From: Nakazawaea peltata
Taxonomy: Eukaryota; Ascomycota; Pichiomycetes; Alaninales; Pachysolenaceae
Assembly: GCA_001599355.1 (NCBI GenBank)
Contig: BCGQ01000009.1
Span: 1-64,000, forward strand
Length of the DNA stretch: 64,000 nt
Reading direction: 5' to 3'
In this document: piece after piece, positions 1-11,604 of the stretch
How the letters are laid out: the number at the start of each line of letters is the position of its first letter
How positions within the stretch are numbered: position 1 is the first letter of the stretch
Notes under the pieces: model-generated
Database searches by the model: none
Told to the model about the DNA's origin: nothing
Seen by the model: the letters and a program-made list of their open reading frames with translations, nothing else
Translations under genes and position numbers: made by a program

Positions 1-84
1 AAACATCATAACACCAACACACCCAAGTAAACATCATAACACCAACACACCCAAGTAAACATCATAACACCAACACACCCAAGT
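1..84. repeat. Telomeric repeat array (three 28-bp units)
   Basis: Three perfect tandem copies of a 28-bp unit lie at 1-28, 29-56 and 57-84. A diverged continuation runs to about 120. The unit contains CATCATAACACCAAC and ACACCCAAGT; on the other strand this reads TTGGTGTTATGATGT. Known yeast telomere repeats, such as the 23-bp Candida albicans and 25-bp Kluyveromyces lactis units, share a TGGTGTACGGATG core that this resembles. The C-rich strand reads 5' to 3' inward from the window's left edge, as expected at a left chromosome end. The assignment is inference from pattern and position; only three copies are visible. Confidence 0.75.
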
Positions 85-120
85 AAACATCATGACACCA
101 GGACACCAATACACCAATGC

Positions 121-795
121 ATCACTTTAATGTAGAGTTATTGCTGTTTTTCTGGTTATATTAATTATATTTATGTATATCTGTATTTATTTATCTCTTT
201 TCTAGTTTTTTAATTAATTATAATTTATATGGTATATATAATTATTTAGGTATTAATTAAATGCTATTTAGTTGTAGAGTGGATGCAATTACTGATTAAA
301 AGACGTATCGTATCGAGATCGTTTTTTTTGTTATATTTAATTGTGTTTACTGGTGGTGACAATCAAATGCACTTCTTTAAATCCACCAACTCTATAATTA
401 TATTTGATAAATTGATGCAAGAATCGTAAAATGCTATGTTCTTCGCACTTTTTATGTGTTGTCTGCAATTTACAAATTTCTGTAGCTCATTAGGGAAAAT
501 TAGTATACTACACACAACTATTGTGAAATGGTTTCAATACATTACTACAAGAAGTTAATATAATATGATTTATTACTCAATAATAAGCCTCCAGAAGAAA
601 GGTTGAAAAATGCAGACAGTGAAGGCAAACAAAGCTTGACTTGAATTGCCTTGGCCGTATCTGCAGTACTAACGTTAAAAAAGGAGGTGATAACTTCACA
701 GCTATCACCAAAATCAAAAAGGGGAGGCTAGGGCAATGTCTAAACAAAACAATCAAAGCAATGTAGGCATTTAGGGGTAGATCAGTTCTCTGCTT
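121..795. other. AT-rich subtelomeric intergenic DNA
   Basis: The sequence between the terminal repeats and the adhesin stop codon is AT-rich with no supported gene. A box resembling a tRNA A-box near 485 lacks a matching T-arm. The last part is the 3' flank of the adhesin gene. No subtelomeric repeat family or mobile element was recognised. Confidence 0.5.
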
Positions 796-884
796 CTAGT
801 AGAAGAAGAGGAACAGGATCAAGGCAGCTAAGAGACCAGATTGGGCAGTCAAGGCGGAGGCGGCACCTTCGTACACAGTGGTAT

Positions 885-918
<34 letters not shown>

Positions 919-3900
919 ACCAGAAGAACCAGAACTTCCAGAGTTACCTGAGTTTCCAGAAGAACCTGAGTTGCCTGAGTTACCTGAGTTACCTGAGTTA
1001 CCTGAGTTTCCTGAGTTTCCAGAAGATCCCGAGTTTCCAGAAGATCCCGAGTTACCTGAGTTGCCTGAGCCTGACGAACCGGAGTTTCCAGAGTTTCCAG
1101 AGTTTCCAGAACCAGACCCGGAAGAACCACCACAAGCTGCAGATCCATCTTTGTTGAGAGTGGCAGTACACATAGTCGAAGTGATAGTGACTACATTGCC
1201 CTCAGAAGTACTTGGAGCACAGGTGATAAGTTCTACCACAGTGTTAGTGACATCAGCTTGAGTTTCGACTATAATGACTTTAGTACTGATGAATCCATTA
1301 GCAGGCAAAGTAGTTGTAGTAGTAGTGGCACCTGGAACATCGACGATAACAGTGACATCTCCGTTGTCAGGGTTAGTGGCCGTGGAAGTCTTGGTGTAAT
1401 CACCGGTCCACAACTCAGTGATTGTCTGAGTCTTGACAGGAGTTTCAACAATAGCTGTAACTACTCCATTATCTGGGTTGGTAACATACGAAGTAGAAGT
1501 ATATGGCTTGTCCCAAGGAGTGGTGAAAGTAACAGTGCTCATAGGGATTTCTACAATAGCAGTGACTACTCCATTGTCTGGGTTGGTGGCATAAGAGGTG
1601 GAGGTGTAAGGTTTATCCCAAGGAGTAGTCAAACTGATAGTCTGCCCCTTAGAAACTGGAGTCTCAACATAGACAACGACATCGCCATCTGGCTCCGTCG
1701 AAGAGGANGTCGTGGTNTACGACTTATCCCANGGAGTAGTNATGGTTGTAGTGGCTGGGGTNTGAGTTGGGGTCTCGATGTACTCTGTGACGTGACCATC
1801 TGGGCCGGTNGNATAACTTGTAACNGTATTNGTTCCAGTCCATCCGGTAGTGACAGTTTCAGTAGGGAATCCAGTTGGGGTTTCGATAATCTCAGTGATA
1901 TCACCGTCTGGCCCTGTAACAGTAGTGGTAGAAGTGACCGATCCAGTCCATCCACTAGTAGTGGTGACAGTGGAAGGAGTGTGGGTTGGGGTCTCAATGA
2001 TTTCGGTAACGTCACCGTCTGGGCCAGTAACAGTAGTGGTGGAGGTATCGGTTCCAGTCCAGCCACTAGTAGTTGTAACGGTGGATTTCTCAGGTGTCTC
2101 AACAATAACTGTGACATCACCACGCTCATCAGTAGTAGTGGTAGTGGAGGTGAACGTACCTGTCCAAGAGGTAGTTCTGGTGAGAGTGAATGGAGTGGAG
2201 GCTGGAGTATCGACTATGACAGTTACATCCCCATTAGAGCCAGTAGTAGTAGAGTAGGAAGTGGTAGTTCCAGTCCATGGCTCTGTTGTTGTGAGGGTAG
2301 AAGGGGTATGGGTTGGCGTCTCGACAAATTCTGTCACTTCACCGTTCGTTCCAGTGGTAGTACTTGTGATAGTACTTGATCCAGTCCAGCCACTAGTGGT
2401 GGTGACTGTTGATGGTGTGTGAGTTGGAGTTTCAACAAACTCGGTGACATCACCGTTCGTTCCGGTTGTAGTGCTGGTAATAGTGCTAGATCCAGTCCAG
2501 CCACTAGTGGTAGTAACAGTAGATGGAATGTGAGTTGGCATCTCAATAATAACAGTAACATCACCAAAAGAGTCAGTGGTAGTGGTAGTGGAGGTGAAAG
2601 TTTCACTCCAAGGTGTAGTTCTAGTGATGGTGAATGGGGTAGAAGCTGGAGTATCAACAATAACAGTCACGTCACCGTTGGAGGCAGTGGTAGTAGAGTA
2701 CGAAGTGTATGTACCTGTCCAAGGCTCAGTGGTGGTCGTAGTAATTGGAGTATGAGTTGGGGTCTCGACAAACTCAGTGACATCACCATTTGTACCCGTA
2801 GTGGTGCTTGTAGTAGTGTCAGTTCCGGTCCACCCAGTAGTTGTGGTAGTAGTATATGGAGCATCGGTTGGAGTCTCGACGAACTCGGTAACATCACCGT
2901 TTGTTCCAGTTGTAGTGCTGGTAATCGTACTGCTTCCACTCCATCCACTGGTAGTAGTTGTGGTATGAGGAGTGTGTGTTGGAGTCTCGACAAACTCAGT
3001 GACATCACCGTTTGTTCCGGTAGTGGTGCTTGTAGTAGTATCAGTTCCGGTCCACCCAGTAGTTGTGGTAGTAGTATGTGGAGCATCGGTTGGAGTCTCG
3101 ACGAACTCGGTAACATCACCGTTTGTTCCAGTTGTAGTGCTGGTAATCGTACTGCTTCCACTCCATCCGCTAGTAGTAGTTGTAGTGTGAGGGGTGTGTG
3201 TTGGAGTCTCAATAATGACAGTAACATCACCGAAGGAATCTGTGGTAGTGGTAGTTGAGGTGAAAGTTTCGCTCCATGGGGTAGTTCTAGTAATGGTGAA
3301 TGGGGTAGATGCTGGAGTATCAACAATAACTGTGACATCACCGTCGGAAGCAGTGGTAGTAGAGTACGAAGTATAAGTACCAGTCCAAGGTTCAGTTGTG
3401 GTTGTGGTGATTGGAGTATGAGTTGGGGTCTCAATGATAACAGTAACGTCTCCATCCGTGCCAGTAGTAGTGGTAGTAGATGTATCAGTTCCAGTCCAAG
3501 GTTCCGTAGTAGTAGTAGTAGTCATAGGTGTATCAGTTGGCGTCTCAATAATGACTGTTACGTCACCGTTTGAACCGGTGGTAGTGGTAGTTGAAGTATC
3601 GGTTCCACTCCATGGCTCAGTGGTAGTAGTGGTTATTGGAACGTCAGTAGGTGTCTCAATGATGACAGTGACATCACCACCTGTGCCAGTAGTTGTGGTG
3701 GTAGATGTATCAGTACCGGTCCATGGCTCAGTAGTGGTTGTAGTAATTGGGGCATCAGTAGGAGTCTCAATGATAACAGTAACATCACCGTTTGAACCGG
3801 TGGTAGTGGTAGTAGTGGTATCAGTTCCAGTCCATGGCTCCGTGGTAGTGGTAGTAACTGGCCCATCGGTCGGAGTCTCAATGATGACAGTAACATCACC

Positions 3901-5844
3901 AAAGGAGTCAGTGGTAGTGGTAGTTGAGGTGAACGTTTCGCTCCATGGGGTAGTTCTAGTAATTGTGAATGGGGTAGAGGCTGGAGTATCAACAATAACT
4001 GTGACATCACCATTGGAGGCAGTGGTAGTAGAGTACGAAGTGTAGGTACCAGTCCAAGGCTCTGTTGTTGTAGTAGTGATTGGAGTATGAGTTGGAGTTT
4101 CGACAAACTCAGTAACATCACCGTTTGTTCCCGTAGTAGTACTGGTAGTTGTATCACTTCCGGTCCAACCAGTAGTTGTGGTGGTAGTGTATGGTGCATC
4201 AGTTGGGGTCTCAATGATGACAGTAACATCACCGTTTGAACCGGTGGTAGTTGTAGTAGATGTTTCGGTTCCAGTCCAAGGAGTTGTGGTAGTAGTGGTT
4301 ATTGGTGCATCAGTAGGTGTCTCAATGATAACAGTAACATCACCAAATGAATCAGTCGTAGTGGTAGTTGAGGTGAACGTTTCGCTCCATGGGGTAGTTC
4401 TGGTAATGGTGAATGGGGTAGAAGCAGGAGTATCAACAATAACTGTAACATCACCGTCAGAAGCAGTGGTAGTAGAGTACGAAGTGTAAGTACCAGTCCA
4501 AGGTTCTGTGGTGGTCGTAGTTGATGGCTCATGAGTTGGGGTCTCAATGATAACAGTAACATCTCCATTAGAGCCAGTAGTGGTGGTAGTCGAAGTACCA
4601 GTACCACTCCAAGGTTCAGTGGTAGTAGTGGTTATTGGGGCATCAGTTGGGGTCTCAATGATGACAGTGACATCACCACCTGTGCCAGTAGTTGTGGTGG
4701 TAGATGTATCAGTACCGGTCCAGGGTTCAGTGGTGGTTGTAGTAATTGGGGCATCAGTAGGAGTCTCAATGATAACAGTAACATCACCGTTTGAACCGGT
4801 GGTAGTGGTAGTAGTGGTATCAGTTCCAGTCCAAGGTTCAGTGGTAGTGGTAGTAATTGGAGTTTCGGTAGGTGTCTCAATGATAACAGTGACATCTCCA
4901 GCAGAGTCTGTGGTAGTGGTAGTCGAGGTGAAGGTCTCACTCCAAGGAATAGTTGTTGTGACAGTTGCTGGTGGGAGGTTGACTATATCTGTAACATCAC
5001 CGTTGCTCAGAGTTGTCGTACTTGTGTAAGTGTACGATCCACTCCAATGCGTAGTAACCGTTGTTGTCTGAGGCGTTACAGTAACCTCAGAACATTTTCC
5101 AGCATCGTCGGTATCTAAAAATTGATATATCCACCCCTCATAGTCAGTGATCTCCACCCCAGAAGGGGTAATAATAGAGAAATTCAAACGTGCAATATCT
5201 ATTTGGTTAACATACACGATCCTTATTGGGTAATAATAACCAGCTTCTAGGTATAATGATGACGCAGAAGCTGTATAAGATTCTCCATCAGTGGTGATCT
5301 TATACGTGAAAAGCAAATAATCATCACTTGGATCCTCACTAATCACGTAGGCAGTTGAATCACAACATTCAAAAGCCGCCATTGAACCGAAGAAGACCAT
5401 ACAAGAGTCATCAGCTAATGGCATATCAAACTTGTAGTAACCGGACTCTGAAGCATGGAAATAACCAGTGAGTTGGACAACAAAATTAGATGTAATTGTG
5501 TATACTCCGTACAAATAGTCATATACCTCAGTATTCAGTTCAGCAGCTGGATAATAAACACTCTGATCTGTTAACCAAATAGTAGCATTCGTGACACCTG
5601 TTGTGTTAACTCTTTTTTCTCTGTCCATATATCCATAGGCCATGAAGTCGGCATCCTTAAAGGTAGTATCGTCGCCCTCAGTGTAATCGTAAAACTGAGC
5701 ATTGAATCCATCTGAAATAGATGACTCAGATACCAGGCAACCATAAGTATCTGAATCAACTGTATTGTTGTTCGTGGGAGCATCATCAGCCTTAGTAAAA
5801 GAGAACAAAAGGAAAACCTCTAATAAAAGTAGAAACCAGTGCAT
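796..5844 (-). CDS. GPI-anchored GLEYA/flocculin-type adhesin
   Basis: This 1682-residue cell-wall protein probably mediates adhesion or flocculation. It has a signal peptide (about residues 1-19), then a PA14/GLEYA-like ligand-binding domain (about 35-250, containing SESGYYKF and Cys pairs). About 34 Thr-rich tandem repeats of roughly 37 residues follow; most start with WTGT or WSET, carry GDVTVI and end in ETPT, and they resemble the Flo1 repeat (TTEPWTGTFTST). After a Cys-containing segment comes a Ser-Gly-Asn linker (about 1575-1645) and a hydrophobic GPI-anchor signal at the C terminus (LLAALILFLFFY). The sugar ligand cannot be read from sequence. Ambiguous bases lie between about 1700 and 1835 in the repeat region. 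It is the gene nearest the telomeric repeats, a typical place for fungal adhesins. Long frames on the opposite strand are by-products of the repeats. Confidence 0.85.
880..1125. repeat. Low-complexity repeats encoding Ser-Gly-Asn linker
   Basis: Short direct repeats of the type GAGTTTCCAGA, GAGTTACCT and GAGCCT fill this stretch. On the coding (minus) strand they encode runs of SGN, SGS and SG dipeptides between the adhesin repeats and the GPI signal. Such tracts usually vary in length between strains. Confidence 0.8.
1240..5070. repeat. Adhesin-coding minisatellite, about 111-bp units
   Basis: About 34 tandem units of roughly 111 bp each encode one 37-residue flocculin-like repeat. Units fall into subtypes. 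A pair, WTGTYTSYS followed by WSETFTSTT, recurs four times in near-identical form, so multi-unit blocks were probably duplicated together. The units nearest the C terminus (WDKPYTSTSY type) are the most diverged. Confidence 0.85.
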
Positions 5845-7609
5845 TATGTGAGAAGATAGCTGGTACTTTGACCGGAAAATAAATATTTCAAATAGTGGAA
5901 TTCTTCGGCTTTTATATGATTAAATCTTCTTTGAATGAAAATCACATGCAAAAGAATGGTTCATTTCTTTTGATCGAAAAGTTTTGGATGTCAATTTGAT
6001 ATGACTTAAATGGACCACCTCTGGAACATCATACTCACACACCACATCGATCCAAGAAAAATATCGGGCAAACCAAGTTTTTTTTATATTTTTTCGTAAG
6101 AAATTTTTTAACCCTTGTAGTTTTGGATTTGTGTGCGGCGCGCTCGTGGGATTTTCTTTTTCAGAACGAGACTGAAATGCCGTGGTTCACGTAGTTGACG
6201 CATACCCAACTATCTATAAGAGGTAAAAAAATGAAAAGCATCTATAAGGGGTAAAAAGATGAAAAGATACTCTTATGCATCGATATTATTGGAGGAATGT
6301 TTAGGAATATGATTAGCAATTCAAACAAGACATTATCTTTTGAGTAGATTATTGAGCAAATTCCCGGCAATCAAACAGCTCTAAAGTATACTTTCAGAGT
6401 ATTACGACTCTTTCTGTAGTTTATAGAAGGCATAAATAACCAGAGATGGATTATCTGAGCTGGATGAAACAAACTAGACCATACGATCTGGTGGTGCGTT
6501 AGAATATTTCACATTTCGCACTAAAAGTAAAAACACTGGCTACTCAATCCATGTAACCTTCGTGAAAGGCGGAGGATTTAATCCGTAAACTCCTTTCTTC
6601 TCTGAATCGCCTTGAGTGTCGAATTAGGTTAAAAAATACAAAGTAAAATTATTCGCAAAGAAATGACCAGGATCTCAAACAGAGTCTTCGAAGTACACAT
6701 TCAAGTAAAACAGACTCGTAAAAGAAAGGAAAGAAAAGCAATTGAACTTCGACTGAGACCAGAGACCATTGACTGGAGGGCTGATATTCGAAATTGACTG
6801 ACCTCTTAAACTTTTAGATAGCATTCCTTTTGTGAGCATACAGACCGCATGTCTAGTACTTCGACTTCTTCCAGAAACTTCATGCCAAAATGTGTTTGAA
6901 AAATAGACAAATCAATAGAGAGCTCTTGCTTTTTTTTTGACCTCTGTTCTTGGTCTGTATCACAGAAGTTGTAAATGAGTAAAACATAAATGTATGTAAA
7001 AGGCAAAAAAAAAGAAAAAAGCTGCCGATGTATTAAAAACAAGGGGAAAACGTAAAAATAGAGATTCCTAATGCTTTGCATAAGGACCAGCTATGACCTT
7101 CAAGCTCTCCTTCAACCACATCCGCAAGAGTAGTTGAACAATACCAGCCATTCAGGTTTCTGGGATCATATATGATTTAATATATATCTTCTTACCTGTT
7201 ACACGGCATCTGCTTACTTGCAGAAAACTAAATGACAAGGATTGTTACTTCGAAATAGAGAGCGAAAACGTAAAAATATCTTGATTTCTTTAAATGGAGG
7301 ACTGATAAATGAAACATTCTATTTGTGTTGCCTGTAATTAATTGAAGACAGTCCATTAAACTGAATTACTGATCAGCATGAAATTATTCTGCTGATCTTG
7401 TTTGACTCAAAAAAGACACGTAGCTCATTTTTCGCCCTAAAGATTCAACCGCATTTACTATAGAACAGGTGCTCCCAAATTCTTGATCTTTGTTCTCACC
7501 ATTAAATTCGAAAGATTTTTCGAGAGAACATTGTGTCTACAAAAGTCGACTTGTCAATAGTAAAATTGCCTTTTATTTTTTTCAATTGCACATAAAATGT
7601 TAGGACTGA
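5845..7609. other. Long intergenic region upstream of adhesin
   Basis: There is no supported gene in 1.76 kb. It should hold the adhesin promoter at its left end and the 3' flank of the GH105 gene at its right end. A tandem duplication of about 28 bp with two or three differences lies at about 6211-6267 (core ATCTATAAG, then GGTAAAAA, then ATGAAAAG). Long upstream regions are common for regulated yeast adhesin genes. Confidence 0.5.
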
Positions 7610-8734
7610 TCATAAATAGAGCTTATAAAATTCGACAAAAGCCATGATAGCCATAGCCTGACCATAAGGCATGGATGTCAAAGGAATATCTCTGTAGAAT
7701 TGAAGAGTATCACCCATTCCTGTTCCGAAAGAAGTGTTTAGCAATTCTCCTGTGGAATCAATTTGGGTAGTGACACCCTTGATCAGCTTAACAGCGGTTT
7801 CTCTGTAAGATTTCAGAATGTAGCCTTTTCTTACAGCCTTCAAGATTCCATAGGCAAATCCAGCGGATGCAGAACTTTCAAGATAAGAAGTCTTGTCATC
7901 TAAAAGAGTGTGCCATAATCCTGTATTTTCATCTTGCAACTCGACTAATTTGGATACTTGAGCCACCAAAGTCTCAATCAAGTACTCTCTGAGGAAATCT
8001 CCTGGTTTGAGGTCCAACAATTCAATGAACTCGGGAATCACAATTGTGATCCAAGAGTTACCTCTTGCCCACAACAGACCGGCGAAATTATGGTTTCCAT
8101 CAAAAGTATAGCCGTGGAACCAAAGTCCAGTCTTGGTATCTGTGAGATACTTAGTATGGAGAAGCATCTGTCTTTTCAGTTCCTCAACGTAATGAGGTCT
8201 GTCGAGCAAAAGACCAATTTTTGCTAAAGGCATAACAGTCATCATTAAAGTGTCATCCCATAATTGTTGGTAATTTGCAGTCAAATACGTTTCATGCTGG
8301 AATCCTCCACATTTGGTTCTAGCCAAATCATTAATTGCCCATTCAGCCCACACATCTAAGTAAGGAATATACTTGTGGCTCTGCTCTGGGAATCTCTCAG
8401 CAACATACAGCAAAGGAAGAAAAACTGCCATAGTGTTAATGTTTTTCGAAGTACTTCCATCTGGGCCAAATAATTGCAGCTCAAACCAATCGTGAATATG
8501 CTTCAATATTTCGGCTTCTCCCTTCAAATCATAGTAATGCCAAAGTCCATACAACCCAATTCCATGAGTCCATTCCCAGCCAGTGATCCAACCTTTGGTG
8601 TCAATGATACGACCCCCAGGGATCTCCATCAAGAATTCACCAGTCTCATCTCTGATATTGACTAAATTGTGGATCAACAAATCGATAAGTCCTTCAACTT
8701 CGGAGCTTGCAATATTTTCGTAATTCGAAGGCAT
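7610..8734 (-). CDS. GH105 unsaturated rhamnogalacturonyl hydrolase
   Basis: This 374-residue protein looks like a YteR/YesR-type glycoside hydrolase, family 105. The family removes the delta-4,5-unsaturated galacturonyl residue that pectate-lyase cleavage leaves on rhamnose. Seen here: WEWTHGIGLYGLW (about 53-65), N-x-NT (98-101), LWDDTLMM (159-165, which should hold the catalytic Asp), WARGNSW (family pattern W-x-R-G-N-x-W) and ESSASAGFAYG. There is no signal peptide, so it should act in the cytosol on imported oligosaccharide. Length is normal for the family. It heads a run of sugar-related genes that ends with an alpha-L-rhamnosidase. GH105 is uncommon in budding yeasts, so acquisition from filamentous fungi or bacteria is possible but untested. 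Confidence 0.82.
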   Translation of the reverse strand: MPSNYENIASSEVEGLIDLLIHNLVNIRDETGEFLMEIPGGRIIDTKGWITGWEWTHGIGLYGLWHYYDLKGEAEILKHIHDWFELQLFGPDGSTSKNINTMAVFLPLLYVAERFPEQSHKYIPYLDVWAEWAINDLARTKCGGFQHETYLTANYQQLWDDTLMMTVMPLAKIGLLLDRPHYVEELKRQMLLHTKYLTDTKTGLWFHGYTFDGNHNFAGLLWARGNSWITIVIPEFIELLDLKPGDFLREYLIETLVAQVSKLVELQDENTGLWHTLLDDKTSYLESSASAGFAYGILKAVRKGYILKSYRETAVKLIKGVTTQIDSTGELLNTSFGTGMGDTLQFYRDIPLTSMPYGQAMAIMAFVEFYKLYL

Positions 8735-9370
8735 TTTTTCCGTACAGTTTTTTTTCGACAGAAATATGGAGAAAGTTGACGCATTATAAATGGCTAAGAA
8801 AGTAGCGCACTCTACCCCACAATTTAGAAGGAAATGGCAGGTGCGTATAGTAAAAAGCTACCAAGTGAATTAATACGAGAATATGTGGGGGTCAGAAAGA
8901 GCCAGTGCCATTGCGTAGCAAGGTGATGGAGCCAAGGTATAGGTCATATGGGATGATCGAACCTTTGATCTTCCGAGATCGAAAAAAATGCGGGGGTAGT
9001 TAAGTGGTGTATTGTTAAGGAAAAACCTAAAAACACACATATAGACTGAAAGCAATGACTTCCCCGGAAGAAATTGCGCACCAAGTCTCGGCGCAACTTT
9101 TTTGTTACATCAAAATTGGACCCACGTTATAATTTTTTTAGCGGTGGGATGAGGGATAGTAGTGTCGATGCATAGTAACAAAGGTAGAGACTGGGGCGTA
9201 TGTCCGAGGATATTAGTCGACGAATTAATAAACCGAACATACCGATAGTCAGTCCAACTTCAAGGTATGAGTGATTTAATTCTTACAAAGTCCTGTTAAA
9301 GACCAAATTTGGTCATGATAAAATCATGTAATTCATATTTACTAAATAACCCATATATGCATAAATGTCG
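8735..9370. promoter_or_regulatory. GH105 promoter region with GGGGTA motifs
   Basis: This 636-bp gap is upstream of the GH105 gene and downstream of the anion-transporter stop. It holds GTGGGGTA on the minus strand (8813-8820) and GCGGGGGTAG on the plus strand (about 8990-8999). Similar words occur in the other promoters of this cluster. No gene is supported. Confidence 0.4.
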
Positions 9371-10936
9371 TTAATATTGGTACCTGAAATTAATATTCTC
9401 TCTGTCAGTCAAATCATCAAACGCATGTACTAAATTGCTATCAACATGCAGCAAACCAGCAGCTACAAGGTTGTCTTTTCTCCTATTCTCTTTCATCAAC
9501 CATAATCTCATCAAAATCAAAATTGTAATCAAGGCAGCGTAGCATCCCATATGAGTACCAAAAGCAGTAGGATATCTTGGATTCTCTCTAGATAAGAAGA
9601 CTTGTGGACCAACACAGTTGCCGACAGCCCAACCAACAAAATTTGCTGCGGTGCAGAAAGACTTCTTACTTTGACCAGCAACGTTTCTTGAAAGAAGAGA
9701 AAGTCCGAGGTTGGCAACCCCCCAGAAGGAAAGTGTCAAATAGTAACAGAAAAGAAGAGCCCCTGTTCTAAGTTTATATTGATAAGAGCCAACCTCGTAT
9801 TCTGAATAAGTAACGGTCATCAACACCACAGTTCCGACAATTGAAGGAATCACGTAACAAACCATGAAGAAGATATTCTGATGAAATCTCGAGGAGAAAT
9901 AGGCGGAACTTAAAAGAAGGACAATAAGATAAGCTCCAAGAACCATGGCCAATAATTGAGTCTGTAACACAGTAAATCCAAAGGATTGAATAATGATATT
10001 GGCGAACGCACCCAATCCAGAAGTTGGAAGAGATGTTAAAAGTTGAATGAAGAAGTAGCAGTACATTTGAGGATCTTTAAGCAGCTCAATGACTTGATAT
10101 CTCTTCCAATGCCTATTTTGTAAACCAGTTTGATTACTTCTGACTCTCTCAACCATAAGTTTCTTATCCTCCTCAGAGAAACATTTCAGGGTCATTGGGG
10201 AATCTGGGGTCCACCAGAGAACGAAAAATCCCCAAGCAACTGTAATACATCCATAAGTAAGGAACAAGATTTCCCAATTTCTTAACTCAGCATCATGAAT
10301 AAGAGAGAAACAATACAGCAAAAGACCTCCAACGATCTGTTGACCACCGTTCATCATATACCAAAGTGAAACTATTAATGCTTGTTCCTCACGCTTATAC
10401 CACATGGCAGACATCATGATGAAAATGGGTTGACAACAGCATTCAAAAAATCCAAGCATAGTTCTAACGATAACAAGAATCGTGAAATTCTTACCTAAGG
10501 CATGACACAGAAGTACAATACCCCAGCAAATGATATTGAACAGCAAATATTTGACAAGAGGAACTTTTTGAATAATAGTATTTGTTGGAAATTCCCAAAT
10601 AAGAACAGCAAGGAAAGTACAAGTTGTCAACCAGGAATATTCTTGTCCAACCAAATGAGCATCTTCTTTGATACCCATAATGGAAGAAAAAGAGAGGGTA
10701 CCTTTATCCAAAGCTTGCATAAAATAGGTGATAATCATAGTAGGAAGAATTCTTTTATTGATCATCGATCTAAGACGACGGTTAGTCTCTTCATCGATTT
10801 CAATAGCTTTTTCCTCCAGGTACGCCCCCACATCCTTATCGAGGTCAGCATGCGAAAAATCAGCATCTCTTTCTAAATCCCTCGATGGGAGTTCTTCAAT
10901 GTAGTCAACAGTAGGCTTAATATTGTCTTCAGGCAT
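9371..10936 (-). CDS. MFS anion transporter, Dal5/allantoate-permease type
   Basis: This 521-residue major facilitator transporter has a hydrophilic N terminus of about 75 residues followed by about 12 membrane segments. The sequence RTMLGFFECCCQPIFIMM in the first half, MWYKREEQA, then SLWYMMNGGQQ match the anion:cation symporter group of yeast (Dal5, Seo1, Tna1). Family substrates are small anions such as allantoate, nicotinate and dipeptides, so the exact cargo is not readable. Between GH105 and an aldo-keto reductase, it may import an acidic sugar such as an unsaturated uronyl-rhamnose; that is inference from neighbours. It shares a 668-bp divergent promoter region with the reductase, suggesting co-regulation. 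Confidence 0.8.
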   Translation of the reverse strand: MPEDNIKPTVDYIEELPSRDLERDADFSHADLDKDVGAYLEEKAIEIDEETNRRLRSMINKRILPTMIITYFMQALDKGTLSFSSIMGIKEDAHLVGQEYSWLTTCTFLAVLIWEFPTNTIIQKVPLVKYLLFNIICWGIVLLCHALGKNFTILVIVRTMLGFFECCCQPIFIMMSAMWYKREEQALIVSLWYMMNGGQQIVGGLLLYCFSLIHDAELRNWEILFLTYGCITVAWGFFVLWWTPDSPMTLKCFSEEDKKLMVERVRSNQTGLQNRHWKRYQVIELLKDPQMYCYFFIQLLTSLPTSGLGAFANIIIQSFGFTVLQTQLLAMVLGAYLIVLLLSSAYFSSRFHQNIFFMVCYVIPSIVGTVVLMTVTYSEYEVGSYQYKLRTGALLFCYYLTLSFWGVANLGLSLLSRNVAGQSKKSFCTAANFVGWAVGNCVGPQVFLSRENPRYPTAFGTHMGCYAALITILILMRLWLMKENRRKDNLVAAGLLHVDSNLVHAFDDLTDRENINFRYQY

Positions 10937-11604
10937 TATTACTGAAAATATTTCAATATGTATGGTGGGTAGATACTTAAAATAGCACCTCTACAAGTAT
11001 TTATATCTTTGTACCTGATTCACTAAAAATGACTAGAATGACCCTTAATGACCTTCCAAGAAGTTTCAAACTAATTTTAGTGCTCCGTTATTCCGTCTAG
11101 TGAGGCATCACCCCCACTCAGCAAACCCCCCAAGCAAAAAAATTCACGTTGCATTTAGACGTCTCCGCAAAAAAAAATACAACCCTTCGCTCTTATGCCA
11201 AGTCACTCGGGAAATCAATAGTGCATAAATTCCGCAGCAAATAATCAAAAATGCCTCGGGTTCTGCCATGAATGACGCGAAGCAACTTTAAGGGAAAAAG
11301 ATATTTTCTGGGGTACATTTGACGTGGGGCGCTTTTTCTGTGGCTGGAAGTGACCGCCCCTAGAGATTTACTACGCAGTGGTTCTGGAAAGCCGGGGATT
11401 GTGGGGTTCGACAAAACAATTCCCCGAAAGAGGAGAAGACGAGACCAAATGCATATCATTACCGGGTGGGTGTGGTATCATCGAAAATTGATTCCAGCGA
11501 GGTCCGGGATCATATATATATGAGTGTTGCAACCCCACTGGATATCAACCGTACCTTGAATTCTCCTTCCCATAATAAACAATTATAGAAAATATATATA
11601 CACA
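10937..11604. promoter_or_regulatory. Divergent promoter, anion transporter / aldo-keto reductase
   Basis: This is a bidirectional upstream region. CTGGGGTACAT at 11308-11318 matches the CGGGGTACAT words upstream of the rhamnosidase. An AT-rich TATA-like run (ATATATATA) at about 11513-11521 lies 85 bp before the reductase ATG. No gene is supported. Confidence 0.45.

Noticed and set aside
480-560. tRNA-like A-box (TAGCTCATTAGGG) near the telomere
   Set aside because: No pairing T-arm, acceptor stem or proper B box could be found.
1258-2379. Long plus-strand frame opposite the adhesin (373 aa)
   Set aside because: It is Ser/Gly-rich antisense reading of the repeat units, with no independent features.
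6806-7081. 91-aa minus-strand frame downstream of GH105
   Set aside because: Phe/Tyr-rich reading of AT-rich DNA with no family match or ordered promoter.
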